Of a DNA stretch of 64,000 nucleotides, positions 17,464-25,801 are shown piece by piece; the stretch's first letter is position 1, and the number at the start of each line of letters is the position of its first letter. Both the position numbers and the translations under genes were made by a program. Source of the DNA: JABMNT01 sp048262655 (lineage in GTDB: Bacteria; Pseudomonadota; Alphaproteobacteria; Rhodospirillales; Casp-alpha2); contig JBLXEY010000005.1 in assembly GCA_048262655.1 (NCBI GenBank), positions 186,001-250,000 on the forward strand, written 5' to 3'. The notes under the pieces are model-generated. The model was not told where the DNA came from. It worked only from the letters and a program-made list of their open reading frames with translations, and did no database searches.

Positions 17464-18506
17464 GTAAATTCCGCGTCGCCCTATCGGCAGATTTCAAGAA
17501 ACCCGATGGTTCACTTGCCTACCCCATGTTTGATCTAGGGCCGCTCAATAATGACCCGGATATAGAAGTCGAGTACGCCGTACCTGTCGATGGCCGGATG
17601 ACAGCGGAATCACTGGCAGGGTTTGATGCCTTGATCTTACTGGCAGCGACATTCGATGCAAACAGCATACCGCCAGATGGCCGATTGAGTGTCGTGGCCC
17701 GCTTTGGTGTTGGTTATGACAACGTCGATGTCGATGCCTGCTCAAAAGCCGGGATCGGCGTATGCATAACGCCGGACGGCGTCCGTCGACCCGTTGCTGT
17801 CACCATCTTGACCTTCATCCTGGCTTTAGCCGGCAAGCTTTTTGACAAAGATCGGTTGACCCGTGAAGGTCCCAGCGGATTTAGCAAACGGCCTGACTAT
17901 ATGGGTACGGGCCTGGTCGGACGGACATTGGGTTCGGTTGGCATTGGCAATATTGGTGCCGAAATGTTTCGGATGTGCGCACCGCTGGATATGAAGTTCA
18001 TTGCCCATGACCCCTATGCCGATGCCAGTCTTGCCAAGAGTCTCGGCATTGAATTGGTCAGTCTGGATGAGGTCTTTGCGCGCAGCGATTTTTTGAGCCT
18101 CAATACGCCTTTGACCGATGAAACCCATCATATGGTCAACGCGCAGCGGCTGGCGACGATGAAATCTACGGCCTACATCATCAACACATCACGCGGCCCG
18201 GTCATTGATCAACCGGCCTTGGTCGACGCCTTGACGTCTGGCGTAATTGCCGGGGCGGCGTTGGACGTGTTTGATCCAGAGCCCCCGGCGGCAGATGATC
18301 CGATCCTGAAGCTCGATAACGTGATCGTCACGCCGCATGCGCTCTGCTGGACCGATCAGTGTTTTGCCGGAATTGGTGCTTCTGATGTTGAGCAGGTTTT
18401 GCAATTAAAGCGTGGCGATGCGCCTTCACATCTGGTCAACCGGGACCTACCAAAGAATGAGGCATTTATTAATCGCCTTCGTGTTTACAAAGACGCATTC
18501 GGCTAA
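17460..18506 (+). CDS. D-isomer-specific 2-hydroxyacid dehydrogenase
   Basis: A 348-residue NAD-dependent dehydrogenase. The Rossmann fold has GSVGIGNIGAEMFRMC. The catalytic triad is recognisable as Arg in INTSRGPVID, Glu in DPEPPAADD and His in VTPHALCWTD. The Met at 17460 (MSKFRV) is preferred over an in-frame one 13 codons upstream because it gives the ATGA overlap with the aldolase gene and starts at the family domain. Substrate unknown; it probably interconverts a hydroxy acid and an oxo acid of the same pathway. Confidence 0.83.
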   Translation: MSKFRVALSADFKKPDGSLAYPMFDLGPLNNDPDIEVEYAVPVDGRMTAESLAGFDALILLAATFDANSIPPDGRLSVVARFGVGYDNVDVDACSKAGIGVCITPDGVRRPVAVTILTFILALAGKLFDKDRLTREGPSGFSKRPDYMGTGLVGRTLGSVGIGNIGAEMFRMCAPLDMKFIAHDPYADASLAKSLGIELVSLDEVFARSDFLSLNTPLTDETHHMVNAQRLATMKSTAYIINTSRGPVIDQPALVDALTSGVIAGAALDVFDPEPPAADDPILKLDNVIVTPHALCWTDQCFAGIGASDVEQVLQLKRGDAPSHLVNRDLPKNEAFINRLRVYKDAFG

Positions 18507-18516
18507 AGCTGGCAGG

Positions 18517-19272
18517 CTAACCAATGGGTCTTGGGTCCAGTAGGCGTGGATCGAAGGCGCGTGGCATGAGGCCAGCCTGGAACCAGCTAATATAGCTGTA
18601 GATGCTGAATACAGGCACGCCCAAGGCTTGTCTCAGATCAGCAGCATAAGGCACCATGTTTGTGCATTCGAGGACGATAGAACCGGTTTCCGGGTGCGCG
18701 TCCAAGAGATCACGCCCCGCATCCAGCATATCGGCGCGCGCCAACTCGACGTCTAAGGTTGGCTCATTATCCAGAATGGCGCGGGTAAACTCTTGCCCGC
18801 CATCGGTTCCACCAATGGGTGTATCCAACGGCGCGCCTGCTGCCTTTAAATGGGCTTGCGTCAATGTTGCTTTCGAAATGGTCAGGACACTAACGCGTTT
18901 TCCGGGCGGCAACGTCTGATAGACCATTGGAATTTGCATGAGGGATGATGTCGCGACGGGCACACCAACCGCCGCTGCAATCTGGTCTTGAAACAAAGCC
19001 AGGAATCCACAATTCGTGGTAATGCCGTCAGCCCCATCGGCAACCAAATCACGGGCGGCTGCAATAAAATCATCGAGCAAGCCCTCGGCGCTCCGCCGGA
19101 CCACATGATCTGGCGATGCCCCACGAACAACTTTATAGAGAACCGGAAATGGCCAAGTAAGCGCGTTCCCCATATCACCCGGTATGCGTGGGAATTGCGC
19201 ATCAAGCATCAAAATCCCAACGGCGGCTCCGTAAACAGACTTACCACCCCGGGCCGGATTATTCAGGTTCAT
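18517..19272 (-). CDS. Aspartate/glutamate racemase-family protein
   Basis: A 251-residue protein with the two catalytic cysteines of the superfamily, in ITTNCGFL (about residue 87) and in VLECTNM (about 204). It is closest in style to the hydantoin racemase/maleate isomerase side of the family rather than to cell-wall glutamate racemase. Its gene converges on the preceding dehydrogenase gene and lies 15 bases downstream of the GntR regulator gene, so the two are probably co-transcribed. Confidence 0.75.
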   Translation of the reverse strand: MNLNNPARGGKSVYGAAVGILMLDAQFPRIPGDMGNALTWPFPVLYKVVRGASPDHVVRRSAEGLLDDFIAAARDLVADGADGITTNCGFLALFQDQIAAAVGVPVATSSLMQIPMVYQTLPPGKRVSVLTISKATLTQAHLKAAGAPLDTPIGGTDGGQEFTRAILDNEPTLDVELARADMLDAGRDLLDAHPETGSIVLECTNMVPYAADLRQALGVPVFSIYSYISWFQAGLMPRAFDPRLLDPRPIG

Positions 19273-19287
19273 TTCGTTTCTCTCATC

Positions 19288-19965
19288 TTAACTGGCCATA
19301 TATATGCGCGAATAACTTTCTTTAATCGCTGCGGTAATTTGATCAAGCCGTTTCGTGATGTGAGCATTCATGAGGCGTGCCGCCATATCAGCATCACGCG
19401 CCTGCAAGGCATCGACGATTTTTCGATGCTCGCCCTGTGTTTCTGTTCGCCGGGTATCCATATCAACCCAACGAAAATATTGAATGCGCGCGTTGATGTT
19501 ATCAAGCACCCGCGCCATTTCCTTATTGCGGCTCAGCGTCATCAACTTCTGATGAAAGATTTCATCGAGCGCAACCAGTTCCTGGCTGGATCGCCCCCCA
19601 TCCTCTGGACCCGTTTCATCCAGGTAGTCGGCTAAAGCCTGAACTTCTTCTTCCGTCGCATGTTCACAGGTCAAGCGCACAGCCGCAACTTCCAATACAG
19701 AACGAAATTGATACAACTCAAACATCTCGCGCGGTTTCAGTTCGCGACAGAAAAAGCCCCGGCTTTGCTGGAATGTCAGAAACTCCTCCGCCACCAAGCG
19801 GTTTAAGGCTTCACGCAACGGCGTCCGACTGGCGCCCAGTCGTGCAGCCAATTCAACTTCATTAATGCGTTCGCCCGGCTTGAATTCGAAGCAAATCGCC
19901 ATCTCTTTAATCAATTGATACAGATGATCAACCCGACTCATCGTCTTTGTTTTTTGCTCATTCAT
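19288..19965 (-). CDS. GntR-family regulator with FCD domain
   Basis: A 225-residue regulator. The winged-helix domain includes ELAARLGASRTPLREALNRLVAEEFL (about 42-67). The C-terminal FCD ligand domain carries the metal/ligand His and Asp residues (for example LDEIFHQKL and NAHITKRL). FadR/FCD regulators respond to organic acids. It is divergent from the ThDP enzyme gene, and two near-identical half-palindromes (AATTGTNTACAG) flank the space between them, so it probably controls both directions. Confidence 0.88.
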   Translation of the reverse strand: MNEQKTKTMSRVDHLYQLIKEMAICFEFKPGERINEVELAARLGASRTPLREALNRLVAEEFLTFQQSRGFFCRELKPREMFELYQFRSVLEVAAVRLTCEHATEEEVQALADYLDETGPEDGGRSSQELVALDEIFHQKLMTLSRNKEMARVLDNINARIQYFRWVDMDTRRTETQGEHRKIVDALQARDADMAARLMNAHITKRLDQITAAIKESYSRIYMAS

Positions 19966-19983
19966 TCAAAACTCTTGATCAAT

Positions 19984-19995
19984 CTGTACACAATT
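19984..19995 (-). promoter_or_regulatory. Candidate GntR operator, inverted copy
   Basis: The minus strand reads AATTGTGTACAG, 19 bases upstream of the regulator start. It matches 11/12 the site at 20088-20099 on the other strand. TTGTnnACA-type cores are usual for GntR/FCD regulators. Confidence 0.5.
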
Positions 19996-20087
19996 CTGGA
20001 TTTTGCAGAATCCACATAATCCTTAATTTCTGCTATTTCCTGTGTATTTGCAACTTTCTAATTGACTCATTTATCAAACCTGATGTT

Positions 20088-20099
20088 AATTGTATACAG
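20088..20099 (+). promoter_or_regulatory. Candidate GntR operator before the ThDP enzyme gene
   Basis: The sequence is AATTGTATACAG, containing the 8-bp palindrome TGTATACA. It is the partner of the inverted site at 19984-19995, 104 bp away, and lies 37 bases before ATG 20137. Confidence 0.5.
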
Positions 20100-20136
20100 T
20101 TCAGTATTCAATTAGTTTTCTCAACGAAGGTTCCAA

Positions 20137-21840
20137 ATGACAGATAAGCGCAGTAACGCAACGAACGGGGCAGAAGCTATGGTTCGTTTGCTAGAAGCCC
20201 ACGGCGTCCAACATATTTTCGGTTTATGTGGCGATACAACCCTGCCTTTTTATGATGCGCTCTATCGGTTGGACCACGGCATGCAGCACGTCCTGACCCG
20301 CGATGAAAGATGCGCGGGATATATGGCGGACGCCTATGCGCGCGTCACCGGACGGGTCGGTGTGTGCGAAGGACCAAGTGGTGGCGGAGCCACCTATATT
20401 CTGCCAGGCGTCATTGAAGCGAACGATTCTTCTGTGCCTGTTTTGTCGATCACATCGGATGTTTCCGTTTCATCCATTGGTCGTTATCCCTTAACCGAAC
20501 TGCGCCAGGATGAATTATTCAGCCCCCTAACCAAATGGAACGGCGTCATCAATTCGGCCCAGCGTTTACCCAATATGGTGAGGTCTGCTTTTCGGGCGAT
20601 GACCACTGGCCGTCCGGGGGCAGCCCATTTGGGATTACCTTTTGATATTCAGAAAGCCGATATCGATCCCGATGACATTTGGGCGCAACCCGAATTCGGA
20701 ACTTACCCTGCGTGGCCCAGCGCGCCCAATGCCCGCGCCATTGAAGATGCACTCGAAGCCATTTTGTCGGCAAAAAATCCAGTGATGATTTGTGGTGGCG
20801 GGCCCGTACTAGCGGGCGGAGAAGCAGCGCTTCAGGCGTTCATCGAAACGTTAAACATAACGGTCGCGACCACGGTCAGTGGTCAGGGCACTCTTTCAGA
20901 CAACCATCCCAATCATCTGGGCGTGGTTGGATCGAACGGCGGTGTTCCAGCAACACGCGCCGTCGTTGACGCAGCCGATCTGGTAATCTTCGTCGGTTGC
21001 CGAGCGGGTTCCGTGACAACGGAACGTTGGCGGTCGCCAAAACCATCGACACGGGTCGTCCATTTCGATTCCGATCCCATGGTGATCTCCGCCAACTATC
21101 AAACAGAAGTCGGCGTCGTGGGGGATATCAAACTGGCTTTTGAAGCGATGAACATCGCTTTGGCCGCATCCGGCACAACCGGCATCAATTTTGGGGGTGA
21201 TGGTCATGTTGCAAAAGCCAAAGGCATTAAGTTCAAAGAATTCGACGAACTGGCGAGCAGCGATGAAACCCCTATTCGCCCGGAGCGCGTGATCTCGGAC
21301 CTGAATGCCGTGTTGCCCTCCGACGCTGTTATCGTCGCAGATCCCGGCACACCGTGTCCTTATTTTTCAGCCTTTTATAAAGTACCACATACCGGACGCC
21401 ACTTCATCACCAACCGGGCGCACGGGGCTTTGGGCTACGCCTTGGGAGCGTCGATTGGTGCTCAGTTTGGCCGCCCATCTTCAAAAGTTGTTTCTGTCAT
21501 GGGCGATGGTAGTTTCGGGTTTACGGTCGGTGAACTGGAAACCGTGACCCGTTATAATCTGCCAATCATGTTTATCGTCTTTTCCAACAGTGTTTTTGGC
21601 TGGATTAAAGCGGGTCAAAAGTCGGGTTTTGGCGAACGCTATTATTCCGTTGACTTCAACCGTACAGATCACGCCGCTGTCGCTAAATCCTTTGGTGTCA
21701 AAAGCTGGAAGGTTGAAGACCCCAAAGACCTAAAACGGGTTTTCGAGGAAGCGATCAATCACGATGGCCCAACCCTGATCGATATTATCAGCCAGCCGCT
21801 ACAGGATGCGAAAGCACCTGTCAGCGAATGGGTTGCTTAA
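20137..21840 (+). CDS. ThDP-dependent enzyme of the acetolactate synthase type
   Basis: A 567-residue enzyme with the three-domain layout of acetolactate synthase and 2-oxo acid decarboxylases. The catalytic Glu that activates thiamine diphosphate is present in TRDERCAGYMADAYAR (about residue 50), and the cofactor motif runs from MGDGSFGF to about 30 residues later, ending VFSN. The presence of that Glu argues against glyoxylate carboligase, despite the GarR-like reductase upstream. The substrate is not recognised. It is the probable main target of the divergent GntR regulator. Its stop codon shares the TTAA at 21837-21840 with the convergent LysR gene. Confidence 0.8.
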   Translation: MTDKRSNATNGAEAMVRLLEAHGVQHIFGLCGDTTLPFYDALYRLDHGMQHVLTRDERCAGYMADAYARVTGRVGVCEGPSGGGATYILPGVIEANDSSVPVLSITSDVSVSSIGRYPLTELRQDELFSPLTKWNGVINSAQRLPNMVRSAFRAMTTGRPGAAHLGLPFDIQKADIDPDDIWAQPEFGTYPAWPSAPNARAIEDALEAILSAKNPVMICGGGPVLAGGEAALQAFIETLNITVATTVSGQGTLSDNHPNHLGVVGSNGGVPATRAVVDAADLVIFVGCRAGSVTTERWRSPKPSTRVVHFDSDPMVISANYQTEVGVVGDIKLAFEAMNIALAASGTTGINFGGDGHVAKAKGIKFKEFDELASSDETPIRPERVISDLNAVLPSDAVIVADPGTPCPYFSAFYKVPHTGRHFITNRAHGALGYALGASIGAQFGRPSSKVVSVMGDGSFGFTVGELETVTRYNLPIMFIVFSNSVFGWIKAGQKSGFGERYYSVDFNRTDHAAVAKSFGVKSWKVEDPKDLKRVFEEAINHDGPTLIDIISQPLQDAKAPVSEWVA

Positions 21841-22748
21841 GGCTCTAAAAACAAATGACCTTCTGGCAGCATATCGCGCAAAGCAGATTTAAGATCTGTA
21901 GCGAACTCGTTGAGCAAACGGGTACGTGGGCGCAACGCGGGAAAGATCAGTCCGAGGTCATAAGGTATACGCGGCTCGAAAGGCCTTCCAACCAACCCCA
22001 AATGGGCAAAATCACTGGCAGAGAAGGGATCGACAATGGCGATCCCCGCTCCTTCTGCAGCCATCCGGCAGGCCGGCGCAAACAAGAAACTCTCGATATG
22101 CGGGGCCCAATTCAAACCTTCCGCCTCAAACGCCCGTTTCAAATGAAAATGCGTCGAATGTTCAGGATTCAAAGCAATAACTTGCTCATGCTCCAGATCC
22201 TTCGGCGTGATTACCTCTTTATTGGCAAGCGGGTGCCCCGCTGGCAAGGCGCATACACAGTCAAACGACAGGGGCTCAAATTCATAGGCAGGATTTTCCG
22301 TCGGGACTTCAGCAATTCCAATGTCAAAAAACTGAACCGAAATCCATTCGCGAATTTGTGTACTGCTTCGCGTTTGCAAGGACACTTTCACAGCCGGACG
22401 CTCTGCAACAAAATTCGCAATCAACTTCGGCAAGAAGTTCATAGAGATTGCCTGCATCGCCGCAATTCGCAACGCACCGGCTTTCAGGTCCCTGATATCA
22501 CGCGCCGAGCGCACCGCTCGGTTATGACTGGTCACCAACCGTTCTGCATCTTCCAAAAAAGCGACCGCCTCTCCCGTTGGTTGAAAGCGGCCCCTGTGGC
22601 GGTTGAACAGCAGGAATCCCATAGATTCCTCCAGATTCGCGATCAGTGCCGACACAGCTGGCTGCGTGACACCCAAAATAGCAGCGGCCTGTGTGACAGA
22701 GCCTTCCATCATCACAGTTCGAAAAGCTTCAATCTGACGCAGATTCAT
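21837..22748 (-). CDS. LysR-family transcriptional regulator
   Basis: A 303-residue LysR protein. The helix-turn-helix starts at MNLRQIEAFRTVMMEGSVTQAAAILGVTQPAVS, so the Met at 22748 is chosen although the frame is open 13 codons further. The C-terminal effector domain follows. It is divergent from the FAD oxidase gene that begins the TRAP operon, and a T-N11-A box lies between them, so it probably senses the transported compound or a product of it. Confidence 0.88.
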   Translation of the reverse strand: MNLRQIEAFRTVMMEGSVTQAAAILGVTQPAVSALIANLEESMGFLLFNRHRGRFQPTGEAVAFLEDAERLVTSHNRAVRSARDIRDLKAGALRIAAMQAISMNFLPKLIANFVAERPAVKVSLQTRSSTQIREWISVQFFDIGIAEVPTENPAYEFEPLSFDCVCALPAGHPLANKEVITPKDLEHEQVIALNPEHSTHFHLKRAFEAEGLNWAPHIESFLFAPACRMAAEGAGIAIVDPFSASDFAHLGLVGRPFEPRIPYDLGLIFPALRPRTRLLNEFATDLKSALRDMLPEGHLFLEP

Positions 22749-22792
22749 TGGAGACCTCTTGCTTGAGAACAGACATATTGACCACAAACATC

Positions 22793-22807
22793 ATAAAGCG
22801 ACCTTAT
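22793..22807. promoter_or_regulatory. Candidate LysR box (ATAA-N7-TTAT)
   Basis: The 15-mer ATAAAGCGACCTTAT has the T-N11-A dyad form preferred by LysR regulators. It lies 44 bases upstream of the lysR start and 106 bases upstream of the divergent oxidase start. Confidence 0.4.
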
Positions 22808-22913
22808 AAAGATACAAGGCTAGGTAATTTGACTTAATGACCTAAATAACCCACCATCCGGGTGGCTGGGTCAATGAATAACAAGAAGTATTGGGGACGG
22901 TTAAAATAGACGT

Positions 22914-24170
22914 ATGACAGCATCAGGATCGCAGAATAAAAAAATCGCCATCATTGGCGCGGGTATTGTCGGCGTGTCTTGCGCAATCCATTTGGCACGC
23001 CTGGGCAAGAACGTCATGCTTATTGATAAAGCGGGTCCCGCTGAAGGAACCTCGCACGGGAATGCCGGTGTCCTTGCCTGTTGTTCGATTGTTCCGGTCA
23101 CGACACCGGGAATCCTGTCTCGCGCGCCTAAAATGTTATTTAGCGAAGATGGCCCATTATTTATGAAATGGGGATATTTTCCGAAACTGCTAAAATTTTT
23201 AGTTCCTTATTTAAAAGCCTCAAAAGCGGAAACTGTTGATCATGTGGCGAAAAACCTGGCACCGCTGCTCATCGATAGCGTCGATGAGCACTTTAATGTC
23301 AGCGAAGGGTCAAAGGCGCAAAAGTGGCTGAAAAAATCGCCCTATATGTTTGTATACAAGAACCGTGCCGCTTATGAGGCTGACTCTTATACTTGGGATA
23401 TTCGTAAAAAGTATGGGTTTGAGTGGGAAGTTCTTGAAGGTGACACGATCCGGGAACGCGAGCCTTCCGTCTCCAAAGATTACGACTGCGCCGTCATTTT
23501 AGAAGATCATGGCTTCGTCACCAACCCAGGTCAATATGTCAAAGACCTTGCGGAAACAGCCATCGCAGCAGGTGTTGAACTTCGTATTGCCGCCGTTGAC
23601 AACATTCGACAAACGGACGAAGGAGCGACCCTCGAAACATCTAATGGCGATATCGAGGTTGAAGCCGCAATTATTGCAACCGGGGCATGGTCGTCAGTTC
23701 TATCCCAACCGCATGGAGCAAATGTACCGCTAGAGACAGAACGTGGGTATCACATTGTTTTGGCAGAGCCGTCCTCGCAGCCCAGCATTCCAATTATGGA
23801 CACAACCCGAAAGTTTGTCGCCACGCCCATGGCAGATGGCCTGCGGCTTGCCGGTATTGTTGAATTTGGCGGCCTGCACGCACCCCCCTCGAAAGGCCCT
23901 TTTGATCTGCTTATGCGCGGTGTCCACGCGCTTCTGCCAAACTTCAAATATAAATCGAAAGTAACGTGGATGGGGCATCGTCCGGCGACAGCCGATAGCC
24001 TGCCCGTAATTGGCCGTTCGCCGATCTCCAAAAACGTTTATTTCGGATACGGTCATCACCATGTCGGATTAACAGCAGGCCCAAAAACGGGTCGATTGCT
24101 GGCTGAAATGGTGGCGGGACTTCAACCCAATATCGACTTGCATGCCTATCGTGCAGATCGATATCGTTGA
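22914..24170 (+). CDS. FAD-dependent D-amino-acid dehydrogenase-like oxidoreductase
   Basis: A 418-residue flavoprotein of the DAO/DadA family. The FAD-binding Rossmann motif IIGAGIVGVSCAIHLARLGK is at residues 13-32, and the C-terminal ATADSLPVIGRSP...GYGHHHVGLTAGP is the family's closing FAD loop. It oxidises an amine or amino acid, probably one brought in by the adjacent TRAP system. The first gene of a transcript that continues with dctPQM, an enolase-superfamily enzyme and a TauE exporter. Confidence 0.82.
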   Translation: MTASGSQNKKIAIIGAGIVGVSCAIHLARLGKNVMLIDKAGPAEGTSHGNAGVLACCSIVPVTTPGILSRAPKMLFSEDGPLFMKWGYFPKLLKFLVPYLKASKAETVDHVAKNLAPLLIDSVDEHFNVSEGSKAQKWLKKSPYMFVYKNRAAYEADSYTWDIRKKYGFEWEVLEGDTIREREPSVSKDYDCAVILEDHGFVTNPGQYVKDLAETAIAAGVELRIAAVDNIRQTDEGATLETSNGDIEVEAAIIATGAWSSVLSQPHGANVPLETERGYHIVLAEPSSQPSIPIMDTTRKFVATPMADGLRLAGIVEFGGLHAPPSKGPFDLLMRGVHALLPNFKYKSKVTWMGHRPATADSLPVIGRSPISKNVYFGYGHHHVGLTAGPKTGRLLAEMVAGLQPNIDLHAYRADRYR

Positions 24171-24214
24171 AGAAATATAAACCAAGAAAAGTATACAACA
24201 ACGGAGAAAGACCA

Positions 24215-25192
24215 ATGAAGATGATCATGAAAACCGTACTTGCCGCCGGCGCTATCGTCGCGACTGCAGGTGCAGCACATGCCGAAAAATGGGATATGCC
24301 AATGGCATACTCCGCAACCAATTTCCACTCAGCGACTGGCGCCGAGTTTGCAAAGTGCGTAACGACAGGAACTGGCGGTGACATCGAAATCGTCACCCAC
24401 CCGTCCGGCTCCCTGTTCAAAGGTGGCGACATCAAACGCGCCATTCAAACAGGACAAGCGCCAATCGGTGAACGGCTGTTGTCTGGCCATCAAAACGAAA
24501 ACGCGCTTTTCGGCTTTGATTCAATTCCCTTCCTGGCGACGTCTTTTGAAGATTCCGCCAAACTCTGGAAAGCCGCTAAACCATCGTTGACGAAGATTCT
24601 GGAAGAGCAGAACCTTGTTCTTTTATATGCGGTTCCCTGGCCACCACAGGGCCTCTACTTCAAGAAAGAAGTTAATTCTGTTGCGGATATGAAGGGAATA
24701 AAGTTCCGTTCTTACAACACCGCAACGGCACGCTTGGCAGAGCTTACGGGCATGCTTCCCGTATCCATTGAAGCCGCTGAAATCTCCCAGGCTTTCGCTA
24801 CGGGTGTTGCTGAATCCATGGTTTCATCCGGCTCCACCGGTTACGACCGTAAAGTTTGGGAAAGCCTGACACACTTCTATGAAGTAGATGCCTGGTTGCC
24901 ACGCAACTACGTCATGGTCAATAAAGACACCTGGAGCGGAACCAGCAAAGCCAGCCAGAACATTATTCGTGGATGTGCCGAATTGGCTGAATATGCAGGT
25001 AACTATCGTTCTATCCAATATACTGATTTCACTCTAAATGGCCTGCGAGCTGGCGGCATGACCGTTGGTCCAGCAAATGAAAAATTGGTAGATGAACTGA
25101 AAAAAATCGGTGAGACAATGACTGCGGAATGGCTGGAAAAAGCTGGCGCAGAAGGTAAAGCTATTGTCGACGCCTTCAAGGCAATGCAATAA
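24215..25192 (+). CDS. dctP: TRAP transporter substrate-binding protein (DctP family)
   Basis: A 325-residue periplasmic binding protein with signal peptide (cleavage near AHA-EKW, residue 23). Family features include the conserved Arg region GIKFRSYNTATARLAELTGMLP (about 161-182), which clamps carboxylate ligands, and SGSTGYDRKVWESL. The Met at 24215 is preferred because GGAGAAAG lies just upstream. It feeds the DctQM permease downstream. The ligand should be an organic acid or amino acid carrying a carboxylate. Confidence 0.87.
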   Translation: MKMIMKTVLAAGAIVATAGAAHAEKWDMPMAYSATNFHSATGAEFAKCVTTGTGGDIEIVTHPSGSLFKGGDIKRAIQTGQAPIGERLLSGHQNENALFGFDSIPFLATSFEDSAKLWKAAKPSLTKILEEQNLVLLYAVPWPPQGLYFKKEVNSVADMKGIKFRSYNTATARLAELTGMLPVSIEAAEISQAFATGVAESMVSSGSTGYDRKVWESLTHFYEVDAWLPRNYVMVNKDTWSGTSKASQNIIRGCAELAEYAGNYRSIQYTDFTLNGLRAGGMTVGPANEKLVDELKKIGETMTAEWLEKAGAEGKAIVDAFKAMQ

Positions 25193-25200
25193 GCAAATCC

Positions 25201-25224
25201 GGGAGGGCAATTTATTGCCCTCCC
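25201..25224 (+). terminator. Stem-loop between dctP and dctQ
   Basis: Perfect 10-bp arms GGGAGGGCAA (25201-25210) and TTGCCCTCCC (25215-25224) with a TTTA loop. No T run follows, so it more likely protects dctP mRNA from decay and lowers expression of the membrane genes than ends transcription fully. Confidence 0.75.
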
Positions 25225-25264
25225 AAAACCTATAAAAATAAGAACAATCATCGGGGGATGAACC

Positions 25265-25801
25265 ATGCAGGGATTAGGCGGTGCACTGCGTACCTTTTTA
25301 GATCGGTTATATTTGGCGAGCGGCGTTCTCGCGGCCTTGTTTTTAATCGCTATTCTTTCTCTTATCGTTATTCAGATGCTCGCGCGGTGGACAGGTGAAG
25401 TCTTTTCAGGTGCGCCGGATTATGCTGGCTATTGTATGGCCGCAGCATCGTTTTTTGCCTTTGCGCACGCGCTTAATCGTGGCGCACATATCCGGGTCAG
25501 CATCCTTTTAAATGCGGTCGGCCCAAAGGTCCGGCACCTCCTTGAAGTCTGGTGTTTCGCAATCGCCACAGCGCTCGGCTGGTATTTCGCCTATTATGCG
25601 ACGAAGGCCACTTACTGGTCCTGGAAATTTAAAGATATCTCCCAAGGCCAGGATGCAACCGCCTTGTGGATTCCTCAGTCGTCAATGGTCATCGGTGCCA
25701 TCATTTTTGCCATTGCTCTGACAGACCACCTCGTCCACGTGCTGTTTACAGGCGATCACCGGATCGATGCCGATGTCGTTGAACAAAGCCATGGGGAGTA
25801 A
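25265..25801 (+). CDS. dctQ: TRAP transporter small permease (DctQ family)
   Basis: A 178-residue membrane protein with four predicted spans (about 14-37, 50-70, 88-108 and 138-158) and the DctQ hallmark of an early Arg/Gly-rich loop after the first span. It bridges the binding protein DctP and the large permease. The stop TAA overlaps the dctM start by one base (TAATG), so the two are translationally coupled. Confidence 0.85.
   Translation: MQGLGGALRTFLDRLYLASGVLAALFLIAILSLIVIQMLARWTGEVFSGAPDYAGYCMAAASFFAFAHALNRGAHIRVSILLNAVGPKVRHLLEVWCFAIATALGWYFAYYATKATYWSWKFKDISQGQDATALWIPQSSMVIGAIIFAIALTDHLVHVLFTGDHRIDADVVEQSHGE

Noticed and set aside
20137..21840. Glyoxylate carboligase (gcl) as identity of the ThDP enzyme
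   Set aside because: The cofactor-activating Glu is present in RDERCAGYMA, whereas glyoxylate carboligase lacks it; the neighbouring GarR-like gene alone is not enough.
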